A program made the translations under genes and the position numbers. Below are positions 22,810-30,135 of a DNA stretch of 33,131 nucleotides, in pieces. How positions within the stretch are numbered: position 1 is the first letter of the stretch; every line of letters begins with the position of its first letter. The notes under the pieces were generated by a model, which saw only the letters and a list, made by a program, of their open reading frames with translations, made no database searches and had not been told where the DNA came from. The stretch comes from WHSM01 sp050701635 (GTDB lineage: Bacteria > Actinomycetota > Actinomycetes > Mycobacteriales > Micromonosporaceae), in NCBI GenBank assembly GCA_050701635.1, contig JBOGDF010000012.1, positions 1 to 33,131 of the forward strand. The letters run 5' to 3'.

Positions 22810-23009
22810 TCGCGCGCCCGGCCCTGGTCTGTAGTCCAGCGGGTCAGGGCAACACGGCGGCGTATCCGACGCCGCATCCCAGCAAGCGATCAGATTCACG
22901 TACTCCCAAGGCGCGCTGTCCATCCCCAGGCCAGCAGCCTGACCCCGGTCCGGAAATCGGATCCGGATAGCTCCCTCACTTTCGGCAATGCAAACAGGAA
23001 GGCAATTCT

Positions 23010-23948
23010 GTGAAGTCTTGGGTTCGAAACACGGTACGCGCGGGCGTGCTGGCCGCTGGATTCCTGCTCTTCGTGTCGTCGCCGGCGCACGCGGGCGACC
23101 AGCTCACCACGGACAACAGCGGCATCGGCAGCGGCAACAACATCAGTGTCCCGATCACCGTCGCCGTGCCAGTGTGTGGCAACGGCGTAGGTGTGGCCGG
23201 TGGCGGCGTGGGCGTCTCCGACAACTGCGACGCGCGGTCCTACAACACCGAGGCCGGTGGCGGGACCCAGGCCAGCTCCGACAACTCCGGCATCGGTACG
23301 GGCAACAACGTGAGTGTTCCGATCTCGGTGGCGGCCCCGGTGTGTGGCAATGGCGTGGGTGTGGCCGGTGGCGGCGTGGGCGTCTCCGACTTCTGTGGCG
23401 CGAAGGCCTCCAACGAGGGCGGCGGCGAGAGCGGCGGCCAGTACACCGCAAAGAACTCGGGCATCGGCACCGGCAACAACTGGAGCAGCCCGATCACCGT
23501 TGCCGTGCCGGTGTGTGGCAACGGTGTGGGTGTCTTCGGTGGCGGCGCCGGTGTCTCGGACACCTGCAAGGCGGCGGCCTCGAACGAGGGCAGCCCGGAG
23601 TGGCAGTACAGCGGCGACAACTCAGGTCTGGGTGTCGGCAACAACTTCAGCATCCCGGTCACGGTCGCCGTGCCGGTGTGCGGTAACGGTGTGGGTGTCT
23701 TCGGTGGCGGGCTCGGCGTTTCCGACACCTGCAAGGCGTCGGCCTCCAACGGCGGCGGCGACAACGGCTACGCCCCGAAGCGGTCGGCGAAGCGGTCCAT
23801 GAAGGCCGGTAGCGCGACCACCGAGTCGACCACCGAGGCGCTGCCGACCCCGGACGCCACACTGCCTTCGCCGGTGAAGGAGCTCGCGTCGCCGGTGCTG
23901 GACGGGGTCGAGAACCCCACCCAGGGCAACTCGATCTCGCTTCCCTGA
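23010..23948 (+). CDS. Chaplin-like secreted protein with four repeats
   Basis: A 312-residue secreted protein. The signal peptide MKSWVRNTVRAGVLAAGFLL... ends at about Ala28 (PAHA-GD). Four repeats follow, each with NSGIGxGNNxSxPI, then (A/V)PVCGNGVGV and a Gly-rich turn to a second Cys. The Cys pairs are 56/73, 112/129, 169/186 and 224/241, always 17 apart, with a repeat period of 55-57. This pattern matches the chaplin (DUF320) domain of Streptomyces, with its N-x-x-x-P and CGN...C, but Gly replaces the bulky residues between the cysteines. Chaplins coat aerial surfaces as amyloid-like fibres. A basic/Thr tail ends in PVKELASPVLDGVENPTQGN, shared with the next gene. GTG at 23010 has AGGAAGG seven bases upstream. 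No sorting signal or membrane anchor is visible. Confidence 0.9.
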   Translation: MKSWVRNTVRAGVLAAGFLLFVSSPAHAGDQLTTDNSGIGSGNNISVPITVAVPVCGNGVGVAGGGVGVSDNCDARSYNTEAGGGTQASSDNSGIGTGNNVSVPISVAAPVCGNGVGVAGGGVGVSDFCGAKASNEGGGESGGQYTAKNSGIGTGNNWSSPITVAVPVCGNGVGVFGGGAGVSDTCKAAASNEGSPEWQYSGDNSGLGVGNNFSIPVTVAVPVCGNGVGVFGGGLGVSDTCKASASNGGGDNGYAPKRSAKRSMKAGSATTESTTEALPTPDATLPSPVKELASPVLDGVENPTQGNSISLP

Positions 23949-24029
23949 ACACCGCACCAGGTTTCGCGTACCACCTGAATTCAATAGCTCACCAATCTCG
24001 CAATCTTTGATGAGAAGGGTTCATCTGAC

Positions 24030-24812
24030 ATGAAGTCTTGGGTTCGCAACTCGCTCCGCGCCGGCGTACTGGCGGCAGGGTTCCTGCTCTTCATCGGGTC
24101 TCCCGCCCAGGCACACGACCAGATCACGACCGACAACAGCGGCATCGGCACCGGCAACAACATCAGCGTCCCGATCACCGCGGCCGGTACGTTCTGCGGT
24201 AACGGTGGCGGCGGGGCCGGCCTGGGCGTCGGTGTCTCCGACACCTGCAAGGCGACCTCCACCAACACTGAAGGGGCCGAGGACGCTCAGCTCAGCACCA
24301 AGAACTCCGGCATCCTCACCGGCAACAACGTCAGCAACCCGTGGACCATCGCGGGTACGTTCTGCGGCAACGGTGGCGGCGGTGCCGGCGTCGGCGTCGG
24401 GGTGTCTGACAGCTGCAAGGCGGCCGCCTCGAACGAGGCCGGCAACCCGGGGCTGCAGGCCACCGGCGACAACTCGGGCATCGGTGTCGGTAACAACTGG
24501 AGCAGCCCGGTCGCGTGGGCAACTCCGGTGTGCGGCAACGGCGTGGGCATCTTCGGTGTGGGCGTCGGCGTGTCCGACAGCTGCGCCGCCTCGGCCTCCA
24601 ACGGCGAGAGCACCGGCTCGAAGCGCACCCTGAAGAAGGCTCTCAAGTCCGGCCGTGAGGTGACCTCCGAGACGCTGCCTGGCGCCAACGCGCCGATGCC
24701 GGCTCCGGCGGCCGACCTGCCCGCGCCGGTCGAGGAGCTCGCTGGCCCGGTGCTGGACACGATCCAGGCTCCGGCTCAGGGCAACTCGATCAACGTGCCT
24801 GGCCTCACCTGA
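24030..24812 (+). CDS. Chaplin-like secreted protein with three repeats
   Basis: A 260-residue paralogue of the preceding gene. The signal peptide MKSWVRNSLRAGVLAAGFLL is nearly identical and the mature start is HDQITTDNSGIG. Three repeats have Cys pairs 56/73, 112/129 and 168/185, again 17 apart with a period of 56. Repeats 1 and 2 carry a Gly-rich FCGNGGGGAG version of the turn, while repeat 3 resembles the neighbour's VCGNGVGIFG form. After a basic Thr/Lys segment (KRTLKKALKSGR) the C terminus PVEELAGPVLDTIQAPAQGN matches the neighbour's tail. The ATG at 24030 follows AGAAGGG at 11 bases. The 81-bp gap from the previous gene suggests one operon. Probably a surface protein. Confidence 0.9.
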   Translation: MKSWVRNSLRAGVLAAGFLLFIGSPAQAHDQITTDNSGIGTGNNISVPITAAGTFCGNGGGGAGLGVGVSDTCKATSTNTEGAEDAQLSTKNSGILTGNNVSNPWTIAGTFCGNGGGGAGVGVGVSDSCKAAASNEAGNPGLQATGDNSGIGVGNNWSSPVAWATPVCGNGVGIFGVGVGVSDSCAASASNGESTGSKRTLKKALKSGREVTSETLPGANAPMPAPAADLPAPVEELAGPVLDTIQAPAQGNSINVPGLT

Positions 24813-24921
24813 GCGGTGCCCCTGGGGCGACCGTTCCAACTCGGGGCCCTGGTGCTCGGTCCTAGCTCGTTGAGCGCCTGGACTCCGTACACATAGAAAT
24901 CCACAAGTAACTGACACGATC

Positions 24922-24950
24922 GAGGGCCCCCACTGCCAGTGGGGGCCCTC
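24922..24950. terminator. Bidirectional terminator hairpin
   Basis: GAGGGCCCCCACT (24922-24934) and AGTGGGGGCCCTC (24938-24950) form a perfect 13-bp stem with a three-base loop. It is between the convergent chaplin-like gene and the M14 carboxypeptidase gene and probably ends transcription from both sides. Confidence 0.85.
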
Positions 24951-24977
24951 AACCGTGGTGCGGAACCTTTCCGGGGG

Positions 24978-26633
24978 TCAGAAGGTCAAGTTCCAGGCGT
25001 CGATGTAGCCGGTGTCGTACGTCGCGACGTCCTGCACCCGCAGCCGCCAGGTGCCGTTGGCGACTTCGCTCGACGCGTTGACGGTGTACGTCTTGAGTAC
25101 GTTGTCGCCGCTGTCGCTGTTCGGGAAGTCCTCCAGCAGGTAGACCGTGCCGTCGGGGGCGATCAGCGAGAGCACCAGGTCCCCGCGCCAGGTGTGCTTG
25201 ATGTCCACGCCCACCTTGAGACCGGTCGGTGCGTTGCCGGTGACACCGGTGACCGCGATCGACGAGGTCACGGTGGCGTTGTCGGTGATGTTGACGTTGG
25301 TGAGGTTCTCGAAGTACTTGCCCGGCGGCGGGGGCGGCGGCGGGGTGCCGTCGCAGGTCTTGTTGATGATCCGGTACGGGCAGTCGGAGTATTCCAGCAG
25401 CCGCAGTACGGCCTCCCGGTTGCGCGAGGTCTGGGCCGGGATCACCTCGTCGGGCGGGTAGAAGCCCGGGTTGGACGAGCGCGGGTACATCTCGAACGTG
25501 TAGCCGAAGATCTTGTGGCGACCCCACAGGAAGTCGTCGATCGATCCGTCTGTGATGTAGAGGTCGGACGCCTGCTCCGGGATGTAGTTGTTGGTGCTGG
25601 CCATGTTGCGACCCAGCGTCTGGAACACGTTGGCGTCGTCGGCGGTCATCCCGGTGTCGGTGTCCGCGTACGTGTAGCCGTACGGCCAGAGCACCAGCTC
25701 CGAGTACGTGTGGAAGTCGATGCCGGTCTTGATCTGCTGTACGCCGCCGATCACCCGGGAGCGTACGAAGTTCGAGACCACCTTCACCTCGGGCGCCGAC
25801 TCGGGCGCGGTACCGCGGTAGGTCTCGGACGACGGGGAGCCGGAGGATCCTCCGCAGCAGCCCCACTTGTAGTCCCAGTTGCGGTTCGTGTCGGTGCCCA
25901 CATAGGACGACCCGCTGTTCGGCTGCCGGTTCTTGCGCCACATCCGGTACGAGCCGGTGGCGACGTCGTACTCGGCGCCGTCCGGGTTGAGGCTGGGCAG
26001 GATCCAGATCTCGCGACTGTCGACCAGGCCTTTGACCCGGCTGTCGGTGGCGTACTTGCTGGTCAGCTCCTTGAGCAGGTAGACCGCCATCTCGACGGTG
26101 AGGTGCTCGCGGGCGTGCTGGTTGTGCGTGAACAGCACCTCCGGCTCGGCCTCGTCGACGGCCACGTTGTCGGAGATCTTGACCGCCATGATGTCGCGGC
26201 CCTGGTACGACTGGCCCAACACGAACTTGCGGGCGATCGAGGGGTTGTTGGTGGTGACGCTGTTGACCACCGCGGTCAGCTCGGAGAAGTTGTGGTAGTT
26301 CGAGTCCGCCGGCGGGAAGTCGAAAGTGGACGGTCCGTCGTTGGAGTCCAACGCGGGCAGCTTCGCCACGGTGAAGCCGAGCGACTTGACCCGGCGGATC
26401 TCGGCCGGCGTCGCCGAGATGAACAGCTTGCCGTCCTCGTAGTAGTTGACCGCGGCGCCGGTACGCGCGATCGCCGTACGCTCCGCGGTGAGCCGTACGT
26501 GTTCGACGACGTACTCGGCGGACAGGGTCTTCTCGGCGACCGCCGTCGGGGCCGCGTTGCCGAGTGAGGGGACCAGCAGGGACCCGATCGCGACCGCGAC
26601 ACAGGCCACGACAGACAGACGTCTAGCCTTCAT
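24978..26633 (-). CDS. Secreted M14 zinc carboxypeptidase with P/Homo B domain
   Basis: A 551-residue secreted metallocarboxypeptidase. The signal peptide is MKARRLSVVACVAVAIGSLL..., with cleavage near NAA-PT. An N-terminal propeptide-like region continues to about 105. The M14 catalytic domain shows zinc ligands His173 and Glu176 (HNQHAREH) and His308 (IDFHTYSELVLWPYGY), and catalytic Glu381 (YTFEMYP). The pattern is that of the carboxypeptidase T/A group. A proline linker (PPPPPPP, about 431-437) leads to a C-terminal P/Homo B domain (440-551: GLKVGVDIKHTWRGDLVLSL, NGTWRLRVQD). Such domains often aid folding or substrate binding in secreted proteases. The ATG at 26633 has a GGGGAGG leader nearly identical to the paralogue at 28629. 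It ends just after a bidirectional terminator. Confidence 0.95.
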   Translation of the reverse strand: MKARRLSVVACVAVAIGSLLVPSLGNAAPTAVAEKTLSAEYVVEHVRLTAERTAIARTGAAVNYYEDGKLFISATPAEIRRVKSLGFTVAKLPALDSNDGPSTFDFPPADSNYHNFSELTAVVNSVTTNNPSIARKFVLGQSYQGRDIMAVKISDNVAVDEAEPEVLFTHNQHAREHLTVEMAVYLLKELTSKYATDSRVKGLVDSREIWILPSLNPDGAEYDVATGSYRMWRKNRQPNSGSSYVGTDTNRNWDYKWGCCGGSSGSPSSETYRGTAPESAPEVKVVSNFVRSRVIGGVQQIKTGIDFHTYSELVLWPYGYTYADTDTGMTADDANVFQTLGRNMASTNNYIPEQASDLYITDGSIDDFLWGRHKIFGYTFEMYPRSSNPGFYPPDEVIPAQTSRNREAVLRLLEYSDCPYRIINKTCDGTPPPPPPPGKYFENLTNVNITDNATVTSSIAVTGVTGNAPTGLKVGVDIKHTWRGDLVLSLIAPDGTVYLLEDFPNSDSGDNVLKTYTVNASSEVANGTWRLRVQDVATYDTGYIDAWNLTF

Positions 26634-26730
26634 CGAAACCTCCCCAGGTTTGTAGCGCGCAGATTACTCCGATGATCACGAAACGCACAGACCCAATTTC
26701 TGTGGGTACGCGTCCGCGGGTTTGCGCTGG

Positions 26731-27639
26731 TCAGCCGTCCGTGGTCGGGTGCGCCGCTTCCTGGAATGCGGTGACGGCCGCCCGGATCGTGGGCAGCGCG
26801 GCGACGGGCTCGCGCCAGATGGCGTACACAGAGCGCACCAGTGCGGGGTCGGTACACAGCACCGCCACCCCGCCGGGCAGCTCGGTACGCCCCAGCCGCG
26901 GCAGGATCCCGAGCCCGAGCCCGGCGCCGACCAGCGCGAGCTGGGTCTGGTACTCGTCGGCGACGTGGACGATCCGGGGCTCGGTGTCGTACGACCGGAT
27001 GGTCTGCACCAGCAGGTCGTAGCAGACCGCGCCGGGTGGCGAGGCGATCCACGGCTCGGCCATCACGTCGCGCAGCTTCACGGTGCGCCGGCCGGCGAGC
27101 GGGTGCGTCGACGGCACCGCCAGGTCGGCCACGTCGTCGGCCAGCGGCGCCCGCGCGATCCGCTCCGGGATCGCCAGCGGCAGGCTCTGCCAGTCCTGCA
27201 CGATCGCGATGTCCATCGAGCCGCGGGCGATGTCGCGTACCGCCTCCAGGGGTTCGATCTCCTGCATCTCGATGGTCAGCCGCGGATACCGGTCGGCGAG
27301 CGTACGCAGCGCCGCGGGGGCGAGACCGCGCAGCGCGGTGGGGAACGCGCCGATCCGCAGCTGGCCGACCACCTCGCCGCGGTGCGCCTCGAAGTCGGAC
27401 TCGGCCTGCTCGATGCGGGCCAGGATGTCTTCGGCGTGGCCGGCGAGCAGCCGCGCCGCGTCGGTCAGCCGGACCCCGCGGCCGTGGCGTTCCAGCAGCT
27501 TCGCCTGGGTCTCCCGCTCCAGCTTGGTGAGCTGCTGGGAGACCGCCGAGGTGGTGAGGTGCAGCGCGGCGGCGGCGGCGCGTACGGAGCCGTGGTTGGC
27601 GACCGCGTGCAGGGCGCGGAGCCGGTCGAGATCAAGCAT
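26731..27639 (-). CDS. LysR-family transcriptional regulator
   Basis: A 302-residue LysR regulator. The winged helix-turn-helix (about 5-62) reads LRALHAVANHGSVRAAAAALHLTTSAVSQQLTKLERE. The periplasmic-binding-like effector domain follows (about 90-295: GQLRIGAFPTALRGLAPAALR). It is divergent from the EamA transporter gene with 73 bp between starts, the classic arrangement for a LysR protein that controls its neighbour and itself. The effector cannot be inferred; transporters of this family often export amino acids or metabolites. It lies between two paralogous M14 peptidase genes but in its own unit. The ATG at 27639 starts directly at the usual family N terminus (MLDLDRLRAL). Confidence 0.95.
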   Translation of the reverse strand: MLDLDRLRALHAVANHGSVRAAAAALHLTTSAVSQQLTKLERETQAKLLERHGRGVRLTDAARLLAGHAEDILARIEQAESDFEAHRGEVVGQLRIGAFPTALRGLAPAALRTLADRYPRLTIEMQEIEPLEAVRDIARGSMDIAIVQDWQSLPLAIPERIARAPLADDVADLAVPSTHPLAGRRTVKLRDVMAEPWIASPPGAVCYDLLVQTIRSYDTEPRIVHVADEYQTQLALVGAGLGLGILPRLGRTELPGGVAVLCTDPALVRSVYAIWREPVAALPTIRAAVTAFQEAAHPTTDG

Positions 27640-27647
27640 GTAGCAAT

Positions 27648-27689
27648 CCTAAACGGAACGGTGCAGAAATAATCGCTGGTCCTTAACGG
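27648..27689. promoter_or_regulatory. LysR-EamA intergenic control region with direct repeat
   Basis: CCTAAACGG (27648-27656) and CCTTAACGG (27681-27689) are near-identical direct repeats 33 bp apart in the 73-bp divergent spacer. They may be LysR binding half-sites. I cannot define a full T-N11-A palindrome. Confidence 0.4.
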
Positions 27690-27712
27690 TTGGTACGCAC
27701 AGACTCGACGCC

Positions 27713-28684
27713 ATGCGAGCTGTGCACGTACTGGTCGCCGTCGTGGTGGCCGCCATCTGGGGCTTCAACTTCGTGGTGATCGACGTCGGTGTGGACGCCT
27801 TTCCGCCGCTGCTGTTCGCCGTACTGCGGTTCGCGGTGGCGGCGGTGCCGGCGGTGTTCTTCGTGGGGCGGCCCTGCGTACCGTGGCGGTGGATCGTCGT
27901 GATCGGGATGACGATCGGGGTCGGGCAGTTCGCGCTGCTGTTCACCGGGATGCGGCTCGGTATGCCGGCCGGGTTGGCGTCGCTCGTACTCCAGACTCAG
28001 GTGTTCTTCACGCTCTTCATCGCCGCCGGCGCGCTCGGCGAGCGGGTCCGGGTACGCCAGCTCGCGGGGCTGGGGCTGGCGTTCGCGGGGATCGTGCTGG
28101 TCGGCGTCGACCTGGCCCGCGCGGGCGACGTGGCCGGCCTCGGCTCCGGTGCGCTGGTCGGCTTCGGCATGTGCGTCGGCGCGGCCGGGATGTGGGGCCT
28201 CGGCAACGTGGCGATCCGCAGGGCGCAGCCGGACGACCCGTTCAACCTGATGGTGTGGACCAGTGCGGTGGCGCCGCTGCCGCTGCTCGGGCTCTCGCTG
28301 CTGGTCGAGGGTCCGCAGGCCGACCTGGCGGCGCTGGCCAACCTGTCGTGGCTCGGCGCCGGCGCGGTGCTCTACATCGCGGTGCTCTCGACGCTGGTCG
28401 GCTTCGGGCTGTGGAGCTGGCTGCTGCGCCGGTACGACGCCGGCGTGGTCGCGGCGTACTCGCTGCTGGTTCCGGTGTTCGGGATGTCGTCGGCCGCGAT
28501 CGTGCTCGGTGAGCCGCTCACCCCGTGGCGCATGGTGGCCGCCGTGGCGGTGGTCGCCGGCGTGGCGCTGAGCAGCGTGAAAGGGCGGCGGGACTCCCCC
28601 CGAGGGAACCCCGCCGCCGTCGAGTTGATCAGCAGGTTTGACCGATCGCCCGAGGTGGACAGTCGGCGTACTCGAGCAGCTTGA
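27713..28684 (+). CDS. EamA (DMT-family) transporter
   Basis: A 323-residue permease with ten predicted transmembrane helices in two EamA repeats. The first repeat begins VLVAVVVAAIWGFNFVVIDV and the second includes VGAAGMWGLGNVAIRRAQ. Drug/metabolite transporters of this type export amino acids, purines or similar metabolites. The final canonical helix ends at ALSSVKGRRD; about 28 further residues (SPRGNPAAVELISRFDRSPEVDSRRTRAA) are hydrophilic and read through a hairpin (28584-28618) and into the 3' end of the convergent peptidase gene (56-bp overlap). This suggests an acquired C-terminal extension. It is probably controlled by the divergent LysR protein. ATG at 27713 has no good ribosome binding site. 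Confidence 0.92.
   Translation: MRAVHVLVAVVVAAIWGFNFVVIDVGVDAFPPLLFAVLRFAVAAVPAVFFVGRPCVPWRWIVVIGMTIGVGQFALLFTGMRLGMPAGLASLVLQTQVFFTLFIAAGALGERVRVRQLAGLGLAFAGIVLVGVDLARAGDVAGLGSGALVGFGMCVGAAGMWGLGNVAIRRAQPDDPFNLMVWTSAVAPLPLLGLSLLVEGPQADLAALANLSWLGAGAVLYIAVLSTLVGFGLWSWLLRRYDAGVVAAYSLLVPVFGMSSAAIVLGEPLTPWRMVAAVAVVAGVALSSVKGRRDSPRGNPAAVELISRFDRSPEVDSRRTRAA
28584..28618. terminator. GC-rich hairpin inside the EamA 3' end
   Basis: GGCGGCGGG (28584-28592) and CCCGCCGCC (28610-28618) form a perfect 9-bp stem with a 17-base loop. It lies just after the last transmembrane helix of EamA and just before the end of the convergent peptidase gene. It could be a bidirectional terminator, now inside the transporter's extended reading frame. 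Confidence 0.45.
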
Positions 28685-29921
28685 GTACGGCCTCCTTGTT
28701 GCGCGCGGTCTGCTCCGGGATCACCTCGTCGGGCGGGTAGAAGCCGCCGCCGCCCTGGCTCCCCGGGTACATCTCGAAGGTGAACCCGTAGATCTTGTGG
28801 GCCCCCCACAGGAAGTCGTCGATCGACCCGTCGGTGATGTAGAGGTCGGACGCCTGCTGCGGCGTGTAGCCGTTGGTGTCCGCCATCTCCGTACCGATGG
28901 TCTGGAACACCTTGGCGTCGTCTTCGGTCATCCCGTCGTCGGTGTCGTCGTACGTGTAGCCGTACGGCCAGAGCACCAGCTCCGAGTACGTGTGGAAGTC
29001 GATCGCCGTGGTGATCTGCTGCTTGCCGTCGACGTTGCGGGACCGTACGAAGTCCGAGACCACCTTCACCTCGGGCGCCGACTCGGGAGCCGTACCGCGG
29101 TAGGTCTCGCTGCCCGGGTCATCGGACGAGCCGCCGCAGCAGCCCCACTTGTAGTCCCAGTTGCGGTTCATGTCGGTGCCGACCTGCGACGAGCCGTCGT
29201 TGGGCTGCCGGTTCTTGCGCCACATCGCGTAGTCGCCGCTGGCGACGTCGTACTCGGCGCCGTCCGGGTTCAGGCTCGGCAGGATCCAGATCTCGCGGCC
29301 GTCTACCAGACCTTTGATCTTCTCGTCACTCGCGTAACCCTCGGTCAGGAGGTGGAGCGTGTACACCGCCATTTCGACGGTGAGGTGCTCGCGCGCGTGC
29401 TGGTTGTGGGTGAAGAGCACTTCAGGTTCGTTCTCATCGACCGCCACCTCATCGGAGATCTTGACCGCCATGATGTCGCGGCCCTCGTACGACTTCCCGA
29501 TCACTTCCTTGCGCGCGATGTCGGGGTACTTCGCGACCAGGTCGTCGACCTCTTTGGTCAGCTCGGTGAAGTTGTGGTAATTCGCGTCCTCGGCCGGAAA
29601 GTCGAATGTGGACGGTTTTTCGGTGTTGCGGCGGGGCTCCGGTTTGCGGAGCGCCACGGTCTTGAAGCCGAGCTTCTCGATCTCGCGCACCTCGCGCGGT
29701 GTCGCGGTGACGTACAGGGCGCCGTGCTCGTAGAGGTTGACCGCCGCACCGGTACGGGCGATCGCCGTACGCTCCGGCTTGAGCCGTACGCCCTCGACGC
29801 GATACTCGGCCGGAAGCGTCGTCGTGGCGACCGAGGCCACCGGGCTTCCGAGCGCCGGGCCGGCCAGTGCCCCGAGCGCCAGCACCACGCTGGCGACCAG
29901 AGTCAGTCTTCTGGTGTTCAT
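28629..29921 (-). CDS. Secreted M14 zinc carboxypeptidase without P domain
   Basis: A 430-residue paralogue of the peptidase at 24978. The signal peptide is MNTRRLTLVASVVLALGALA. A propeptide follows, then the M14 catalytic domain. Zinc ligands are His175, Glu178 (HNQHAREH) and His310 (IDFHTYSELVLWPYGY); catalytic Glu383 is in FTFEMYP. The protein ends at CPPRAIGQTC, exactly where the longer relative begins its proline linker, so the P/Homo B domain is absent. The ATG at 29921 is preferred because GGGGAGG lies five bases upstream, the same leader as in the paralogue; a longer frame to 30017 has no such support. The enzyme probably removes C-terminal residues from peptides outside the cell. 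Confidence 0.95.
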   Translation of the reverse strand: MNTRRLTLVASVVLALGALAGPALGSPVASVATTTLPAEYRVEGVRLKPERTAIARTGAAVNLYEHGALYVTATPREVREIEKLGFKTVALRKPEPRRNTEKPSTFDFPAEDANYHNFTELTKEVDDLVAKYPDIARKEVIGKSYEGRDIMAVKISDEVAVDENEPEVLFTHNQHAREHLTVEMAVYTLHLLTEGYASDEKIKGLVDGREIWILPSLNPDGAEYDVASGDYAMWRKNRQPNDGSSQVGTDMNRNWDYKWGCCGGSSDDPGSETYRGTAPESAPEVKVVSDFVRSRNVDGKQQITTAIDFHTYSELVLWPYGYTYDDTDDGMTEDDAKVFQTIGTEMADTNGYTPQQASDLYITDGSIDDFLWGAHKIYGFTFEMYPGSQGGGGFYPPDEVIPEQTARNKEAVLKLLEYADCPPRAIGQTC

Positions 29922-30092
29922 CACACCTCCCCAGGATTCCGTTCCTGCGGAGGCTAGGGCGAATTGCCCTGCAAGCCCAGATGGTGCCCATATATCTAAG
30001 AAGACGTTAATAGCCACCTAATGCCGCCTTGAAGGCCCGGCGCATGAGCGGCGGCTACTCGGGTACGGCTGTGCTGGGGCGCCACGGTGCGC

Positions 30093-30112
30093 TACCCTAA
30101 CGATCGTTAAGG
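30093..30112. promoter_or_regulatory. Operator-like palindrome before the carboxyltransferase operon
   Basis: CCCTAACGATCGTTAAGG contains a perfect 12-bp palindrome, TAACGATCGTTA (30098-30109). TACCCT (30093-30098) abuts it and is the probable -10 element, as at 17579. The site is 26 bp before the gene start. The presumed binder is the TetR protein encoded at 15366. Confidence 0.75.
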
Positions 30113-30135
30113 TCGCGCGTGCAGGGAGAGGTCAC

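Noticed and set aside
23100..23750. Repeated DNA that could suggest a CRISPR array
   Set aside because: The repeats are about 168 bp, vary at many bases, keep the reading frame and encode chaplin-like domains.
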